From Longispora sp047121295 (GTDB lineage: Bacteria; Actinomycetota; Actinomycetes; Mycobacteriales; Micromonosporaceae), in the NCBI RefSeq assembly GCF_047121295.1, contig NZ_CP139447.1, forward strand, positions 124,001-188,000: DNA of 64,000 nucleotides, read 5' to 3'. The position numbers and the translations under genes are program-made. Below, piece by piece: positions 16,768-27,953 of this stretch (its first letter is position 1; each line of letters starts with the position of its first letter). Below the pieces are notes generated by a model that was given only the letters and a program-made list of their open reading frames with translations, was not told the DNA's origin and ran no database searches.

Positions 16768-17541
16768 ATGGAAAAAACCCAGCAGGAGAACTTCCGCAAC
16801 CGGCGCGCCAACTTCGCCCGCCGCACCGTCGACACGCACGCGGCCTTCTTCCTCCCGCACCTGCGGCCCGGGATGGCGCTGCTCGACCTGGGCTGCGGCC
16901 CCGGCTCGATCACAGTCGGCCTCGCCGGGGCCGTCGCCCCCGGCCCGACGACCGGGATCGACCTCGACCCCGGCCTGCCCGACGGCGAACACGACATCAC
17001 CCTGGTCACCGGCGACGTGCACGAGCTGCCGTTCCCCGACGCCAGCTTCGACGCGATCTTCGCCAGTGCGCTGCTGCAACACGTCCCCGACCCGCTCGCC
17101 GTGCTCCGCGAGGCCCGCCGGGTGGCCCGGCCCGGCGCGGTGATCGGGGTGGGCGACGCGGACTGGGACGGCGAGCTGCTGTACCCGAAAGGTCCCGTGA
17201 TCGAGCGCTCCTACGACGTGATGCGCAAGCTGCGGTCGAACAGCGACCCGTATGTGGGCAAGCGGCTGCGGTCGCTGCTGGCCGAGGCGGGCTTCGAACG
17301 CTGCGAGGGGTACGCGCGGGTCGGCCACCACGGCACGGCCGAGGAGGTCGCGGGCATCGGCACGTTCACGGCCTCGACGCTCGGCTACCCGGCGACGGTG
17401 GAGAAGGCCGTCGCCGAGGGCTGGGCGACGGCCGGGGAGATGGCGGAGTTCCAGGAGGCGTGGCGCGCGTGGAGCGCGGACCCGGGGGCGTTCGTGGCCC
17501 GGTTCTGGTGCGAGGCCGTCGGCTGGGCCCCGGCCGGGTGA
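16768..17541 (+). CDS. Class I SAM-dependent methyltransferase
   Basis: Product of 257 residues. LLDLGCGPGSITVGLA (about residues 37-52) is SAM motif I, GIDLDPGL is the acidic ribose loop, LPFPDASFDAIFASALLQHVPDP is motifs II-III. It belongs to the UbiE/MenG-like group, but the substrate is unknown. No clear ribosome site precedes ATG at 16768; a short AT-rich stretch (TTAATTGCCCTTAAAGG) before it may hold the promoter. Confidence 0.85.
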   Translation: MEKTQQENFRNRRANFARRTVDTHAAFFLPHLRPGMALLDLGCGPGSITVGLAGAVAPGPTTGIDLDPGLPDGEHDITLVTGDVHELPFPDASFDAIFASALLQHVPDPLAVLREARRVARPGAVIGVGDADWDGELLYPKGPVIERSYDVMRKLRSNSDPYVGKRLRSLLAEAGFERCEGYARVGHHGTAEEVAGIGTFTASTLGYPATVEKAVAEGWATAGEMAEFQEAWRAWSADPGAFVARFWCEAVGWAPAG

Positions 17542-17616
17542 CGCCGGGTGGCGGCGCGGCTGCCATCTTCTAGCGGGTTCTACCCCTGCGGCTAGACAGC
17601 TGGATACTCTCCGAGG

Positions 17617-18858
17617 ATGGAGCCGATCCGGAATCCCTACGCGCCCGGCGCGGGCCAACGACCCCCGGAGCTCGCCGGCCGGGACCGCGAACTCGACGCC
17701 TTCGAGATCGTCCTCGAACGGGTCGCCCGGGGCCGGCCGGAACGCAGCCTGATCCTCACCGGGCTGCGCGGCGTCGGCAAGACCGTCCTGCTGAACACGC
17801 TGCGCAGCCAGGCGATCGGCGCGGACTGGGGCACCGGCAAACTGGAGGCCCGCCCCGACCAGTCCCTCCGCCGCCCGCTGACCGCCGCCCTGCACATGGC
17901 CGTCCGCGAGCTCGCGCCCCGGCACCCGTCGCCGGCCCGGATCGACGAGTTCCTCGGCGTGCTGAAATCCTTCGCGCTGAAGGTCAACGCCGCAGACACC
18001 AAGCTCAAGGACCGCTGGTCACCCGGCATCGACGTGCCGGCCACCCCGGGCCGCGCCGACTCCGGGGACATCGAGATCGACCTGGTCGAACTGTTCACGG
18101 CGGCGGCCGGGGTGGCCACGGACGTGGGTACCGGCATCGCGGTCTTCATCGACGAGCTGCAGGACCTGCCGGCGGCGGACGTGTCGGCACTCTGCGCGGC
18201 ATGCCACGAGCTGTCCCAGACCGGCGCGCCGCTGATCGTCGTCGGCGCCGGCCTGCCGCACCTGCCGGCCGTCCTGTCTGCGAGCAAGTCCTACTCGGAG
18301 CGGCTGTTCCGGTACATGCGGATCGACCGGCTCGGCCGCGACTCCGCCGACCTGGCGCTGACCCTGCCGGCGCACCGGGAGAACGTGGAGTTCGACGAGA
18401 AGGCCCTGGTCGAGCTGTACGAACGCTCGGGCGGGTATCCGTACTTCATCCAGGCCTACGGCAAGTCGGTGTGGGACCACGCCCCGCGCAGCCCGATCAC
18501 GGCCGACGACGTGCGGGTCGCGGGGCCGGAGGCCGAGGCGGAGCTGGCGGTGGGCTTCTTCGGCTCCCGGTACGACCGGGCGACGCCGGCCGAGCGGGAG
18601 TACATGCGGACGATGGCCGAGCTGGGGGAGCCGACGACCGGAGGCCGGGGCAGCCGAGGATCGGAGCGACCAGACGGCGCGGACGCCGACGCCGTGTCGA
18701 CGGCGGAGATCGCGCGCAGCCTCGGGCGGAAGCCGGCGAGCCTGTCCCCGGCGCGGGACGCCCTGATCAAGAAGGGGCTGATCTACTCGGGTGAGCGGGG
18801 CACGGTGGCGTTCACGGTGCCCCACTTCGGCCGCTACCTCCGCCAGAACCCGGGCTGA
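17617..18858 (+). CDS. AAA ATPase with C-terminal winged helix (Orc/Cdc6-like)
   Basis: Product of 413 residues. GRDRELDAFEIVLERV leads to Walker A GLRGVGKT (about 49-56), Walker B VFIDELQDLP (about 175) and the sensor region IVVGAGLPHLPAVL. A C-terminal winged-helix segment follows (STAEIARSLGRKPASLSPARDALIKKGLIYSGERG). The family is common in actinobacteria as a predicted DNA-binding ATPase of unknown role. TACTCT at 17605 lies 6 nt before the ATG, so a leaderless start is likely. Confidence 0.8.
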   Translation: MEPIRNPYAPGAGQRPPELAGRDRELDAFEIVLERVARGRPERSLILTGLRGVGKTVLLNTLRSQAIGADWGTGKLEARPDQSLRRPLTAALHMAVRELAPRHPSPARIDEFLGVLKSFALKVNAADTKLKDRWSPGIDVPATPGRADSGDIEIDLVELFTAAAGVATDVGTGIAVFIDELQDLPAADVSALCAACHELSQTGAPLIVVGAGLPHLPAVLSASKSYSERLFRYMRIDRLGRDSADLALTLPAHRENVEFDEKALVELYERSGGYPYFIQAYGKSVWDHAPRSPITADDVRVAGPEAEAELAVGFFGSRYDRATPAEREYMRTMAELGEPTTGGRGSRGSERPDGADADAVSTAEIARSLGRKPASLSPARDALIKKGLIYSGERGTVAFTVPHFGRYLRQNPG

Positions 18859-18871
18859 CCCTCTCGGTGAT

Positions 18872-18925
18872 CTTCATGCACCTGGGTAGTCCCCGCTGCC
18901 GAGGTGCATGAAGGCCATCTTTTTT
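18872..18925 (+). terminator. Intrinsic terminator after the AAA ATPase gene
   Basis: CTTCATGCACCT (18872-18883) pairs perfectly with AGGTGCATGAAG (18902-18913) and is followed by a run of six T at 18920-18925. It begins 14 nt after the stop codon. Confidence 0.75.
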
Positions 18926-18946
18926 GGGGGTACGCCGCGCTCAGCC
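18915..18946 (-). repeat. Degenerate copy (F) of the GGCGTAACC interspersed repeat
   Basis: Read on the minus strand, AGCGCGGCGTACC followed by C and A runs and GATGG resembles copies D and E. It overlaps the terminator T run. The match is short and tentative. Confidence 0.35.
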
Positions 18947-18981
18947 GGCTTCGATCTCCGCCAGCATTCCCGACCTGGCCC

Positions 18982-19048
18982 GATGATCGCGACTTCCGGC
19001 CGGAAAGTGCAGGCGGGCTGCACTATCTGGCCGCAACTCGTGATCATC
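18982..19048. repeat. REP-like palindromic element, copy 1
   Basis: An imperfect 67-nt palindrome: GATGATC pairs with GATCATC at the ends, GGCC with GGCC in the middle, and AGTGCAG with CTGCACT around a 5-nt loop. The same architecture recurs at 62489-62549. It fills part of the 350-bp gap between the AAA ATPase and a methyltransferase, where no gene is seen. Confidence 0.65.
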
Positions 19049-19210
19049 AGTGTGGGGCGGGGTGGCTATGAGAAGGGGCCATGATCGGCAGGAAACGGCG
19101 GGGCGGAGCTCCGGGGTGCAATTTGCGGGGTGTCGCCGGAGCGATTCGGCGGCACCAGCTTGTCGGTGGGCGGGGAGGGCCGCTGGATGCCGGGGCAGGG
19201 GTCGCCGTAA

Positions 19211-19879
19211 CTAGATGATGGTTTTCGGGGTTTGGCGGGCGTAGAGGGTGGCGCCGGCGGTGCCGTACTCGTCGCGGTGGAGCTCGGAAATGACCGTGAA
19301 GCCGGCCGTGCGGAGCCAGGATGCCACCCGGGCGGCGGGCCGGCGGTGGACGTGGACGTGCATCGGGTGGCCGCCGTAGCCCTCCGTCTTCAGCCGGGTC
19401 TCGTCGCCGGTGAAGAAGCCGAGCATCAGGATGCCGCCGGGGCGCAGGGCGCGGTGGAAGTGGGCGAACACGGTCGGGACCTCGGCGTCCGGGATGTGGA
19501 TGAGGGAGAACCAGGCGAGGATGCCGGCGACCGAGGCGTCGGGAAGGGCGAGGTCCGTCATGGAGCCCACCTCGAACCTGATGTCGGGATGGTCGCGCCT
19601 GGCGACCTCGATCATGCCGGGGGACAGGTCGATCCCGAAGGCGTCGAGGCCCAGGTCGCGCAGGTGGCGGGTGAATCGGCCCGGGCCGCAGCCGATGTCG
19701 GCCACCGGGTCGCGACCCGCCGCCGGGTCGCCGGTCGCGAGCACCAGCTCGGCGAATCGGGCCAGCTCCGCCTGGTCGTCGGGAGACCCGGCGAGGGCGT
19801 CGCGGAGCATGTCGGCGTAGCTGGTGGCCACGGTGTCGTAGGAGGTGCGGGTGTCGGCCAGCCAGTCGTCCGTGGTCAT
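19211..19879 (-). CDS. Class I SAM-dependent methyltransferase
   Basis: Product of 222 residues. TRTSYDTVATSYADMLRD is the usual start; VADIGCGPGRFTRHL (motif I), AFGIDLSPGM, LPDASVAGILAWFSLIHIPD and LRPGGILMLGFF follow. The substrate is unknown. ATG at 19879 is preferred to GTG at 19888 because MTTDDW begins many homologues. Next gene upstream is the TetR regulator, about 100 bp away. Confidence 0.85.
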   Translation of the reverse strand: MTTDDWLADTRTSYDTVATSYADMLRDALAGSPDDQAELARFAELVLATGDPAAGRDPVADIGCGPGRFTRHLRDLGLDAFGIDLSPGMIEVARRDHPDIRFEVGSMTDLALPDASVAGILAWFSLIHIPDAEVPTVFAHFHRALRPGGILMLGFFTGDETRLKTEGYGGHPMHVHVHRRPAARVASWLRTAGFTVISELHRDEYGTAGATLYARQTPKTII

Positions 19880-19983
19880 GCCGGCCACCGTAGCCCGGGA
19901 CGGCCCGGCGCGTCAGTCCACGATGTCCGGCCCGGCGTCGGGCCGCGAGCCCGGTCCGCGCGATGCCGGGAGCCCCGGCGGCG

Positions 19984-20544
19984 TCAGGCCCGGGGCTCCG
20001 TGATGTAGCGCTGGAGGGTCGGGCCCAGCCAGGTGACGGCGTCCTCGCGGGTCAGGGCGACGACCGGCGGGAGCTTCAGCACGTAGCGGCACAGGGCCAG
20101 GCCCAGGGCCTGGGTGGCGACCAGCCCCGCGCGGGTCGGGGCGTCGTCGGGGCATACCGACGCGACGGCCGCGCCGACCTGCTGGGCGAAGACCTCGCGG
20201 AACCTGTCGAGCACGTCCGCGTTGGTCACGCCCGCGCGGAGCATCGCGACCAGGGCCTCGTCGTGCTCCCAGCGGTCGAGCAGGTGGCCGGCGAGGGTCG
20301 CGCCGATCTCGGCCCGGTCGAGGGCGCGCAGGTCGGGGAGGCGCAGGTCGAGCTGGGCGGCCGCCGCGAACAGGCCCTCCTTGTTGCCGTAGTACCGCAT
20401 CACCATGGCCGGGTCGATGTCCGCGTCGGCGGCGATGGCCCGGATCGTGGCCTTCTCGTAGCCGTCGGTGGCGAAGCGCTCGCGGGCGGCGGTGAGGATC
20501 GCGGCGCGGGTGCGGTCGGAGCGGCGGACTGGCTGGTCAGGCAT
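19984..20544 (-). CDS. TetR family regulator
   Basis: Product of 186 residues. RRSDRTRAAILTAARERFATDGYEKATIRAIAADADIDPAMVMRYYGNKEGLF (about 7-60) is a standard TetR helix-turn-helix. The ligand domain is typical of actinobacterial TetR proteins with a C-terminal TetR_C-like part. It is divergent from an FAD monooxygenase, with three GTCAAC palindromes between them, so it probably represses both. Confidence 0.92.
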   Translation of the reverse strand: MPDQPVRRSDRTRAAILTAARERFATDGYEKATIRAIAADADIDPAMVMRYYGNKEGLFAAAAQLDLRLPDLRALDRAEIGATLAGHLLDRWEHDEALVAMLRAGVTNADVLDRFREVFAQQVGAAVASVCPDDAPTRAGLVATQALGLALCRYVLKLPPVVALTREDAVTWLGPTLQRYITEPRA

Positions 20545-20557
20545 GGCCCCAGCTTAG

Positions 20558-20631
20558 GTCAACAACCGTAGGCCAACAAGCGTTGACAACTTCGACGGGT
20601 ACGCCTACCGTTTTGGTCAACAGCCGTTGAC
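20558..20631. promoter_or_regulatory. Three TetR operator-like palindromes
   Basis: GTCAACAACCGTAGGC (20558-20573), GCCAACAAGCGTTGAC (20572-20587) and GTCAACAGCCGTTGAC (20616-20631) share the pattern GTCAAC-N4-GTTGAC. The first two are 14 bp apart; the third, the best palindrome, ends 18 nt before the monooxygenase start. Confidence 0.75.
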
Positions 20632-20649
20632 TTTCCTTGGGGGTACCCG

Positions 20650-21783
20650 ATGATCAGCACTGACGTCCTCGTGGTCGGGGCCGGCCCGACCGGCCTCACC
20701 CTCGCGGGCATGCTCGCCCAGCACGGCGTCGACGTCACGGTCATCGACCAGCTCGCCGAGGGGGCCAACACCTCGCGGGCCGGCGTCGTGCACGCCCGGA
20801 CCCTGGAGGTGCTCGACGCGCTCGGCGTCGCGGAGAACATCGTCGCGGCCGGGCTGCGGTCGGATCGGTTCGTGCTCCGGGACCGCGACACCGTGCTGGT
20901 GGAGGTGCGGTTCGGGGACCTGCCGACGAAGTACCCGCAGATGGTGTTCATTCCGCAGTTCCGGACCGAGGAGATCCTGTCGGCGCGGCTCACGGCGCTC
21001 GGCGGGACCGTGCTGCGGCCCCGGGCGCTGGTCAGCCTGGACGCGGCGACCGGGGTCGCAGTGCTCGACGACGGCACCGAGATCCACGCGCGGTACGTCG
21101 TCGGGGCCGACGGCATGCACAGCAAGGTCCGCGAGCAGGCCGGGATCGGGTTCACCGGCGGCAGCTACCCGGCCTCGTTCTCGCTGGCCGACGTGCGGCT
21201 GCGGGGCGCGCGGCCCGACGTGGAGGCCGGGCTCTACTTCTCCCGGGACGGCATCCTGGTGACCGCGCCGCTGCCCGACGGCACGATGCGTGTGGTGGCC
21301 ACCGTGGACGACGCGCCGGAGGTGCCGGACGCGGCGTACGTGCAGGGGCTGCTCGACACCCGGGGCCGGCGCGACCACCGGCTGGTCGTCGAGGAGGTCA
21401 CCTGGGGCTCGCGGTTCCGGGTGCACCACCGGGTCGCGGACACGTACCGGGCCGGGCGGGTGCTGCTCGCCGGGGACGCCGCGCACGTGCACAGCCCGGC
21501 CGGCGGTCAGGGGATGAACACCGGCATCCAGGACGCCGTGCCGCTGGCCGAGGCGCTGGTGGCGGTGCTGGGCGGGGCGCCGGAGACGGTGCTCGACGGG
21601 TACACCGCGAGCCGGCGGCCGGTCGCCGAGCAGGTGGTGGCCTTCACCGACCGGATGACCCGGGTGGCCACGGTGCCGCGTGCGCTCCGGCAGGCGCGGA
21701 ACCTGCTGATCAGGGGGCTGGCCATGGTCCCGGCGTTCCGGCGGATGCTGGCGTGGCGGCTGTCGGGCCTGGTCTACCGCTAG
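20650..21783 (+). CDS. FAD-dependent aromatic monooxygenase
   Basis: Product of 377 residues. VLVVGAGPTGLTLAGMLAQHGVDVTVID (about 5-32) binds ADP of FAD; VVGADGMHSKVREQAG is the DG motif; RVLLAGDAAHVHSPAGGQGMNTGIQDAVPLAEAL is the second flavin motif. It belongs to the PheA/TfdB-type hydroxylases, which hydroxylate aromatic compounds with NAD(P)H and oxygen; some inactivate antibiotics. The true substrate may be the TetR ligand. About 377 residues is short for the family, because the C-terminal thioredoxin-like domain is missing. Confidence 0.9.
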   Translation: MISTDVLVVGAGPTGLTLAGMLAQHGVDVTVIDQLAEGANTSRAGVVHARTLEVLDALGVAENIVAAGLRSDRFVLRDRDTVLVEVRFGDLPTKYPQMVFIPQFRTEEILSARLTALGGTVLRPRALVSLDAATGVAVLDDGTEIHARYVVGADGMHSKVREQAGIGFTGGSYPASFSLADVRLRGARPDVEAGLYFSRDGILVTAPLPDGTMRVVATVDDAPEVPDAAYVQGLLDTRGRRDHRLVVEEVTWGSRFRVHHRVADTYRAGRVLLAGDAAHVHSPAGGQGMNTGIQDAVPLAEALVAVLGGAPETVLDGYTASRRPVAEQVVAFTDRMTRVATVPRALRQARNLLIRGLAMVPAFRRMLAWRLSGLVYR

Positions 21784-21815
21784 GTCGCTCTACGGCTCTC
21801 TAGGGAAAACAATAG

Positions 21816-21842
21816 AAAGGCGGGCCCAGCGGGCCCGCCTTT
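21816..21842. terminator. Bidirectional terminator
   Basis: AAAGGCGGGCCC and GGGCCCGCCTTT form a perfect 12-bp stem around AGC. With A and T ends on both strands it can terminate both the monooxygenase and the convergent LppU-like gene. Confidence 0.9.
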
Positions 21843-21851
21843 CCTCGGGGG

Positions 21852-22766
21852 TTACGACGTGCGCGACTTCAGGCACAGGGTGAAGCTCAGCGACTCGTAC
21901 ACCGTGTTCTTGCTGGTGTAGCTCGTCGTGTAGCCCGCGACCCCGTCGCACGCCTTCGCGTCGGCCTTGCCCGGGATGTTCTTCAGCACCTCGTACGTGC
22001 CCGCGCCGCACGGCACGATCGAGATGTCCGGCGAGTCGTCGGTGCCGGCGTTCTTGATGCACTTGCCCGGGGTGATCGCCCGCAGTGCGGTCGTCTTGTC
22101 CGGGGACTTCGACGCGCTCGGGGTCGGCGACGGCGTCGGCGAGGCCGAGGTCGCCACCGGGGTCGGGGTCGGCGTGACCGGGTCGTTCTTCTTGTCGGTC
22201 TTGTTCATCAGGAAGTACCCGCCGACGCCGCAGCCGAGCAGCAGCACGAACACGACCACGATGATGCCGACGATCAGGCCGGTCTTGCTCTTCTTCGGCG
22301 GCGCGGCCTGCGTCCACGGCTGCGGGTCGCTCCAGCCCGGCTGCTGCATGGGCGGCCCGGACATCGGCGGTCCCGACATCGGCGGGCCGGACATGGGCGG
22401 CCCGGACATCGGCTGGCCGGCGTACGGCTGGGTCGGCTCGTACTGCGGCTGGCCGTAGGGCTGGCCGTAAGACGGCTGCTGGGGCTGGCCGTAGTTCGGC
22501 GGGGGCTGCTGGGGCTGGCCGTAGGGGTCGTGCTGCGGCGGCTGGCCATAGGGGTCGCTCGGCTGCTGCGGCTGGCCGTACGGGTCGCTCGGCGGGGGCG
22601 GGCCGTAGCCGCCCGGCGCGCCGGGGCCGTACGCCGGCGGCTGCTGGGGGGCGCCCGGGCCGTACGGCGACGTGGGGGGTGCCGCGTACGGGTCGTTCGG
22701 CGGGGGCGGCGGACCGTACGGCTGCTGCTGACCGGGATCCCCGGGCGGCGGCCCGTAGTTCGACAT
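21852..22766 (-). CDS. LppU/SCO3897-like single-span membrane protein
   Basis: Product of 304 residues. The first 165 are Pro/Gln/Tyr/Gly-rich, with DPYGQPQQP units and four tandem MSGPP repeats. A single membrane helix (TGLIVGIIVVVFVLLLGCGVGGYFL, about 172-196) and a Thr/Pro stalk follow, and an outer domain with four cysteines (ITPGKCIKNAG, IVPCGAGTYEV) ends in SLSFTLCLKS. This is the layout of the LppU/SCO3897 family, of unknown role. ATG at 22766 follows AAGGAG. Confidence 0.8.
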   Translation of the reverse strand: MSNYGPPPGDPGQQQPYGPPPPPNDPYAAPPTSPYGPGAPQQPPAYGPGAPGGYGPPPPSDPYGQPQQPSDPYGQPPQHDPYGQPQQPPPNYGQPQQPSYGQPYGQPQYEPTQPYAGQPMSGPPMSGPPMSGPPMSGPPMQQPGWSDPQPWTQAAPPKKSKTGLIVGIIVVVFVLLLGCGVGGYFLMNKTDKKNDPVTPTPTPVATSASPTPSPTPSASKSPDKTTALRAITPGKCIKNAGTDDSPDISIVPCGAGTYEVLKNIPGKADAKACDGVAGYTTSYTSKNTVYESLSFTLCLKSRTS

Positions 22767-22783
22767 GGTTCTCCTTGAGGGGT

Positions 22784-25804
<3,021 letters not shown>

Positions 25805-25918
25805 TGTCGAGTCTCCCACGGCAAGTCATCCTGGCATGCCGGCCGCGCTGTCCCGCAGCCGGCACGCCGGATGGCGTCGCGGAGCGCTCCGGCCCGAAAC
25901 GGCTGTCCGCGCGCCCCG

Positions 25919-27793
25919 CTACCGGGCGAGGACTTCGATCTTGGTGGCTGCCGGGATGGTCGGGGCGTAGAAGGCCGTCGACGTGGTCCGGCCCAGCCAG
26001 GTGCGCGCGCCGTGCCGGTCCACGGCCAGCACGTCGTAGCTTCCCGCGCCGCCGGGCCAGGTGATCCGGTTGCCGTCGACCCGGACGCCGCGCACCGGGC
26101 GGGGCTCGCGGTCGCCGGCCGCCTCCAGGGCCAACCGGCCGATGTGGATGGCCGTCGCGCCCGGGGTGCCGCTGATCCGCAGGGCGATCCGGATCAGGGT
26201 CCGGCCGTGGAAGCGGGACAAGCCGGACTCCCGGGTGGTCCACCGGTCACCGAACAGGCCGAGGGGGACCTCGACGTCGGTGTCGGGCGCGTCGAGGAAC
26301 CGGACCAACGCACTGATCCGCACCCCTGGGGCCGCTGTCGCAGTCAGGGAGATCCGGTCGCCGGCCGTGAGCCGGACCCGGGTCGCGTACAGGTCCACCC
26401 GGGTCGGGGCGCCCAGGACGCCGGTCAGTCGGAGGGAGGAACCGCCCTCCCACACCTTCTCGTAGTCGTACCCGACGGTCAGCGCCGAGCCGGTCACCAG
26501 CCAGCGCCAGGTCGGCAGCACGTCCTGCGCGGTCAGGTTGTTCCACTCCCCCCGCTGCCACACCCGGCCGTCCGACGCCCACAGCCGGCCGTGCCCGGTG
26601 TTGAACGTGGTCGCGAACGGGGCCCGGGTCACCACCGCCGCCTCGGCCACCTTCGAGGAGACACCCTTCCAGCCGTCCGCGTCGGCGGTCGAGGTCGACG
26701 GGTCGCCGTCCGCGCCGACCCAGAACCGCTGCTCGCGGGCCTCGTACGCCGACTTGTCGTCGGTGCTGGTCAGGGTGAAGTCGGGCCGGTAGAGCCCGAT
26801 GGACAGCTGGTTGGGGTCGTCGGCCGGGAACACCGCGTCGAAGTCGAGCTGCACCTTGTACTGCCGCCAGCCGGTGTCCACCCCGCAGAACAGCTGGCCG
26901 GGGTCGCGGCCCATCCCCCGGGCGTAGGTGGCCGAGGACGGCAGGTCGGGGTAGTCCCAGCGGAAGTCGACGAACATGGTGTCGGAGGTGGCGAAGTACG
27001 GGGCGTTCAGCTCGTCGAGCCGGCCCCGCCAGCCGACGGCGCCGGTGGTGTTCATGGCGTCGTACCAGATGACGGAGCTCTGGCTCTTCAACGCCACCAC
27101 GAAGAGCCGCATCTCCTCGGCGAGCGCCGGGTCGGCCCCGGTGGTCTCCTGGTTGATGAACCAGCCCTCGAAGCCGAAGTACCGGCTGATCCGCGCGAGC
27201 CCGTCGGCGACCGGGAACCGGCCGAGCGCGTCCCGCCGGAGGAACTGCCGGACCCAGTCGAGGTCGCCGCCGTAGACGTTCGGCGGGAAGAAGACCGTGC
27301 CGTGCACGGGCACGCCGTTGCGGTGCGCCGCGTCGGTGACCGTCGGGTTCGGGGCGAGGATCAGGCCCTCGCTCGCCGAGCCGCCCCAGAAGACCAGGCT
27401 GTCGATGTACTGCCAGAACTCGCTCGTGTAGTAGTCGAACCGCGCGCTGCCCTGGGAGGGGTTGCCGTCGGTGTTGGCGAACACCGACAGCGCGAGGATC
27501 CGGCGCTTGCGGGCCTCGGCGTTGGCCGTGGTGTGCCGGTCGACGATCCGGCTGGTCAGCGGGGTGGTGCTCCGGTTGAACCGGGCGTCGGGGTCGGTGT
27601 CCGGCGACCAGGTGGCGATGTCGGCGGGGAACCAGTTCGGGGCGAAGGGCTGGCCGGCGGCCGGTCCCGCTCCCGTGATGCCCGGGTGGCCGGTGCTGCC
27701 CGGGGCCGCTGCCGCGGGGGCCGCGCCGGCGGTGGCTGCCGCAGCCCCCGCCGCGCCGGCGATGAGCAGGTTTCGACGACTGAGCGATGGCAC
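25919..27793 (-). CDS. Endo-beta-N-acetylglucosaminidase, GH85, Tat-exported
   Basis: Product of 624 residues. PSLSRRNLLIAGAAGAAAAT is a twin-arginine signal. The GH85 barrel shows PFAPNWFPADIATWSP, IDSLVFWGGSASEGLILAPNPTVTDAAHRNGV and the catalytic FEGWFINQETTG (about 211), where N and E are the essential pair. Beta-sandwich modules fill the C-terminal 250 residues. GH85 enzymes cut the chitobiose core of N-glycans, freeing the oligosaccharide outside the cell. GTG at 27793 follows GGAGG. It is divergent from the GH38 mannosidase and shares the LacI-type operators between them. Confidence 0.9.
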   Translation of the reverse strand: MPSLSRRNLLIAGAAGAAAATAGAAPAAAAPGSTGHPGITGAGPAAGQPFAPNWFPADIATWSPDTDPDARFNRSTTPLTSRIVDRHTTANAEARKRRILALSVFANTDGNPSQGSARFDYYTSEFWQYIDSLVFWGGSASEGLILAPNPTVTDAAHRNGVPVHGTVFFPPNVYGGDLDWVRQFLRRDALGRFPVADGLARISRYFGFEGWFINQETTGADPALAEEMRLFVVALKSQSSVIWYDAMNTTGAVGWRGRLDELNAPYFATSDTMFVDFRWDYPDLPSSATYARGMGRDPGQLFCGVDTGWRQYKVQLDFDAVFPADDPNQLSIGLYRPDFTLTSTDDKSAYEAREQRFWVGADGDPSTSTADADGWKGVSSKVAEAAVVTRAPFATTFNTGHGRLWASDGRVWQRGEWNNLTAQDVLPTWRWLVTGSALTVGYDYEKVWEGGSSLRLTGVLGAPTRVDLYATRVRLTAGDRISLTATAAPGVRISALVRFLDAPDTDVEVPLGLFGDRWTTRESGLSRFHGRTLIRIALRISGTPGATAIHIGRLALEAAGDREPRPVRGVRVDGNRITWPGGAGSYDVLAVDRHGARTWLGRTTSTAFYAPTIPAATKIEVLAR

Positions 27794-27838
27794 TGTCGAC
27801 CTCCGAGAGGGGGGATGTGTCTGCTGTGGACGCCATCT

Positions 27839-27922
27839 TGACAACGTTGCCATGGTGAGACAAGGGCAGTTGTCGGTCGATATCCCCGGGGATACCAGAT
27901 AGGCATTATGACAACGTTGCCA
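27839..27922. promoter_or_regulatory. Two LacI-type operators between GH85 and GH38 genes
   Basis: TGACAACGTTGCCA occurs at 27839-27852 and again at 27909-27922, 70 bp apart. The second overlaps a probable -35 (TTGCCA, 27917-27922) that stands 18 bp before TACAGT (27941-27946), placing the transcript start at or near the ATG at 27954. The first overlaps TTGTCA on the minus strand, in -35 position for the GH85 gene. The same motif precedes the sugar transporter and lacI. Confidence 0.8.
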
Positions 27923-27953
27923 TCGGGTTATCCCGGACCTTACAGTGACGGGC

